Origin: Omphiscola glabra
Taxonomy: Eukaryota > Mollusca > Gastropoda > Lymnaeidae
Direction: 5' to 3'
NCBI GenBank assembly: GCA_964017045.1
Contig: OZ024809.1
Span: 372,001 to 436,000, forward strand
Length of the DNA: 64,000 bases
The notes under the pieces were generated by a model, which did no database searches, had not been told where the DNA came from, and worked only from the letters and a program-made list of their open reading frames with translations. The position numbers were made by a program, and so were the translations under genes. How positions within the stretch are numbered: position 1 is the first letter of the stretch; each line of letters starts with the position of its first letter. Shown piece after piece: positions 60,898 to 64,000 of this stretch.

Positions 60898-62030
60898 GTC
60901 GAACATGGACAGATGTGTGTGCGGACATCGGGGGTCTAACATGGACAGATGTATGTGAGGACATCGGGGGTCTAACATGGACAGATGTGTGTGAGGACAT
61001 CGGGGGTCGAACATGGGCAGATGTGTGTGAGGACATCGGGGGTCGAACATGGACAGATGTGTGTGAGGACATCGGGGGTCTAACATGGACAGATGTGTTT
61101 GAGGACATCGGGGGTCGAACATGGACAGATGTGTGTGAGGACATCGGGGGTCGAACATGGGCAGATGTGTGTGAGGACATCGGGGGTCGAACATGGACAG
61201 ATGTGTGTGAGGACATCGGGGGTCTAACATGGACAGATGTGTTTGAGGACATCGGGGGTGGAACATGGACAGATGTATGGGAGGATATCGGGGGTCGAAC
61301 ATGGACAGATGTGTGTGAGGACATCGGGGGTCGAACATGGACAGATGTATGTGAGGACATCGGGGGTCGAACATGGACAGATGTGTGTGAGGACATCGGG
61401 GGTCGAACATGGACAGATGTGTGTTAGAGGACATCGGGGGTCTAACATGGACAGATGTGTGTGAGGACATCAGGGGTCGAACATGGAAAGATGTGTGTGA
61501 GGACATCGGGGGTCGAACATGGACAGATGTGTATGAGGACATCGGGGGTCTAACATGGAAAGATGTGTGTGCGGACATCGGGGGTCGAACATGGACAGAT
61601 GTGTGTGAGGACATCTGGGGTCTAACATGGACAGATGTGTGTGAGGACATCGGGGGTCGAACATGGACAGATGTGTGTGAGGACATCGGGGGTCGAACAT
61701 GGGCAGATGTGTGTTTGAGGACATCGGGGGTCGAACATGGACAGATGTGTGTTAGGACATTGGGGGTTTAACATGGACAGATGTGTGTTAGAGGACATCG
61801 GGGGGTCTAACGTGGACAGATGTGTGTGAGGACATTGGGGGTTGAACATGGTCAGATGTGTGTGAGGACATCAAGGGTCTAACATGGACAGATGTGTGTG
61901 AAGACATCGGGGGTCTAATGTGGACAGATGTGTGTGAGGACATCGGGGGTCGAACATGGACAGATGTGTGTTAGAGGACATCGGGGGTCGAACATGGACA
62001 GATGTGTGTTAGAGGACATCGGGGGCCCCT
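60898..62030. repeat. Minisatellite, 36-bp unit
   Basis: Unit begins GAACATGGACAGATGTGTGT plus GAGGACATCGGGGGTC, about 31 copies. (c/g)(t/g)aaca variants and 180-bp blocks repeat in order (61010-61190). Open on both strands; no protein is implied. Confidence 0.97.
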
Positions 62031-62632
62031 TTATGTTTGAGGAAATTGGGAGCACCTATGGGTTACTAAGGTCATGTTGATTGATGGGAGATGGATTTTG
62101 TGCAATCATATCTGCCCATTCTAGTCGATAGAGGTTCCCGGTGCACTTGGTGCAATGAGAAAATGAAATAAGAAAAATAATTTATAAAATTAAATAAGTA
62201 TATCATCTGGCATGCAACACTTGCTTGGGCATTCCAGAACCATTGCATGATCAACTCGTGAGTTTGTCAGAGTCGTGACGTCACTTTTTGGTTATCATCC
62301 CGCTAGCGTTGTTACAAAGTCCAAATGATAGCGAATGTTTCGATAGCATCTATCAATGAAATAACTCGCCTGAGGGTATGTTATTGTAGTTGTCTAGATA
62401 ACGTTACTATATTACTACAGACTTGTGGATCATTTGAGGTCAGGTTGTCCTGACCTTCAACGGGAATATCGGAAGCTTTTAAAAAATATGTTTAGATATA
62501 TTTAATTATTAAAATGATTATTCTATAATTAATCTAACAAATATTCGTGTTTTGAATGACATTTCCATTAGTGTCATATGATTAAATGTAAATAATCGAT
62601 TGTACACCCACCCCGTAACCACATACACATAT

Positions 62633-62815
62633 GTGTTGTGAAACCATAGCGTATGTTTTGTTGTGAAACCATAGCGTGTGTTTTGTTGTGAAATCATAGG
62701 TCGTGTTTTGTTGTGAAACCATAGTGTGTGTTTTGTTGTGAAACCATAGGGTATATTTTGTTGTGAAACCATAGAGTGTGTTTTGTTCTGAAACCATAGC
62801 TCGTTTTTTGTTGTG
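62633..62815. repeat. Minisatellite, 25-bp unit
   Basis: Unit begins GTTGTGAAACCATAGCGTGT, seven copies. Confidence 0.95.
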
Positions 62816-63154
62816 AGTTTTCATGACGTGAACATTTCCAAGAACTCTGACTGTGTACTACTACCTCAACTATTTTTGTCGCTGAGTTGACAAATGTCTC
62901 TTTTCAAACGCATATCTGTCTCTGCGTTCAAAGGGATTATTGTCAACGTTTGATAACCCGTGAGTTTGATAAGGGAAGACGACTCTTAAGGAGAACAAGA
63001 AGACGTTAGAAGTGGAATGGTTCTCAAATTAATGGGCCTTCTCTTTATGATTAGTAGTGTCCGTCATCTCAAAGTTTCAGGGATCTGACAACCTTTAACG
63101 CCACATTTTAAGTTAAGTGGCGTAATATTCCGACCGGTTTCCATTTGACGTCCA

Positions 63155-63655
63155 GCTATCACAATAAAAGTATTGTGTCATGTCATTCATAGCCTGTCAG
63201 CTATCACAATCAAAGTATTGTGTCATGTTATTCATAGCCTCTACCCTATCACAATAAAAGTATTGTGTCATGTTATTCATAGCCTCTACCCTATCACAAT
63301 GAAAGTATTGTGTCATGTCATTCATAGCCTCTACCCTATCACAATAAAAGTATTGTGTCATGTCATCCATAGCCTGTCAGCTATCACAATCAAAGTATTG
63401 TGTCATGTTATTCATAGCCTCTACCCTATCACAATAAAAGTATTGTGTCATGTTATTCATAGCCTCTACCCTATCTCAATCAAAGTATTGTGTCATGTTA
63501 TTCATAGCCTCTACCCTAGCACAATAAAAGTATTGTGTCATGTTATTCATAGCCTCTACCCTATCTCAATCAAAGTATTGTGTCATGTCATTCTTAGCCT
63601 CTACCCTAGCACAATAAAAGTATTGTGTCATGTCATTCATAGCCTCTACCCTTTC
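63155..63655. repeat. Minisatellite, 45-bp unit with hairpin
   Basis: Unit contains CACAATAAAAGTATTGTG, a CACAAT/ATTGTG stem with a six-base loop, plus TTATTCATAGCCTCTACC. Eleven copies. A 180-bp higher-order unit is visible. Confidence 0.96.
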
Positions 63656-63902
63656 AGTTGTCATCGAATAAAAATGGCGCTTAAAACAATAGTGTAGTAA
63701 CGAAACGGGGCCAAGATAATGGACTTTCTCCTGACGGTGACCTACATAGCATCAGCTGATCTCCAAGTGCTGGTTGTTTCTGAGACATCTGTTCTTATCT
63801 GCCCACCCCACCCCGTCCACGCAACTGCACCCTTCAAACTGGACGCATGAGTCAATGACGCATTAGTATGTAGTGTCAAGTCATCTCCCTTGGTTGACTC
63901 TC

Positions 63903-64000
63903 CACACCATCAGATCACACCATCAGATCACTACGTCAGATCACACCATCAGATCTCACCATCAGATTACACCATCAGGTCACTACGTCAGATCACACCA
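63903..64000. repeat. Tandem repeat, ~14 bp, cut by window end
   Basis: Units of CACCATCAGATCA and CTACGTCAGATCA alternate. Confidence 0.9.

Noticed and set aside
60694..61849. Frames of up to 330 codons on both strands
   Set aside because: 36-bp minisatellite; simultaneous openness on both strands shows it is not protein selection.
63173..63697. 174-codon plus frame
   Set aside because: 45-bp minisatellite read-through.
1..64000. tRNA, rRNA or snRNA genes
   Set aside because: I looked for box A/B and conserved stems by eye and saw none convincing; a tRNAscan/Infernal run would be decisive.

Overview
This is a gene-poor, repeat-rich stretch of an animal nuclear genome. Coding sequence is split into small exons with canonical GT-AG introns, and there are no operons, Shine-Dalgarno sites or prokaryotic genes. 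The two protein genes, the mixture of hAT, Helitron and LINE remnants and the extreme minisatellite content suggest an invertebrate. A mollusc, perhaps a gastropod, is my best guess, but that is an inference.

Layout: (1) 1-3,490 holds tandem repeats, probably inside or upstream of gene 1. (2) 3,491-25,013 (+) is the 3' part of a gene for a DUF885-family protein, a putative zinc peptidase with HEAYPGHH and EGWALYSE motifs. I assign twelve exons with matching phases and a terminal stop; the N-terminal exons lie left of the window. Its introns hold about thirty minisatellites. (3) 25,014-31,546 is the space between the two convergent genes: 3' UTRs and more tandem repeats. (4) 31,547-56,429 (-) is ECT2, the RhoGEF of cytokinesis. 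I assign 24 coding exons whose phases agree at every junction (about 898 residues), covering three BRCT domains, an NLS linker, a DH domain, a PH domain and a basic C-terminal tail. Its introns hold LINE fragments, a TIR-bounded insertion with a foldback element, hAT elements, a Helitron-like element and minisatellites. (5) 56,430-56,680 looks like the ECT2 promoter: a YY1-type start-codon context, a CDE/CHR-like pair and two CCAAT boxes about 29 bp apart, as in G2/M genes. (6) 56,700-64,000 is non-coding as far as I can see, with long minisatellites and TE debris.

By rough hand tally, about a quarter of the window is tandem repeat with units of 11-66 bp. Most long open frames in the window are these repeats read through, not genes.

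The most unusual signal is that several minisatellites are built on 5' splice sites. ECT2 exon 18 is followed by eight extra copies of its own donor at 22-24 bp spacing (nine donors in all). The end of ECT2 exon 12 plus its donor is repeated five times at 44 bp. ECT2 exon 21 and DUF885 exon A show weaker versions. These look like expandable arrays of competing splice donors inside an essential cell-division gene and deserve RNA-level study.
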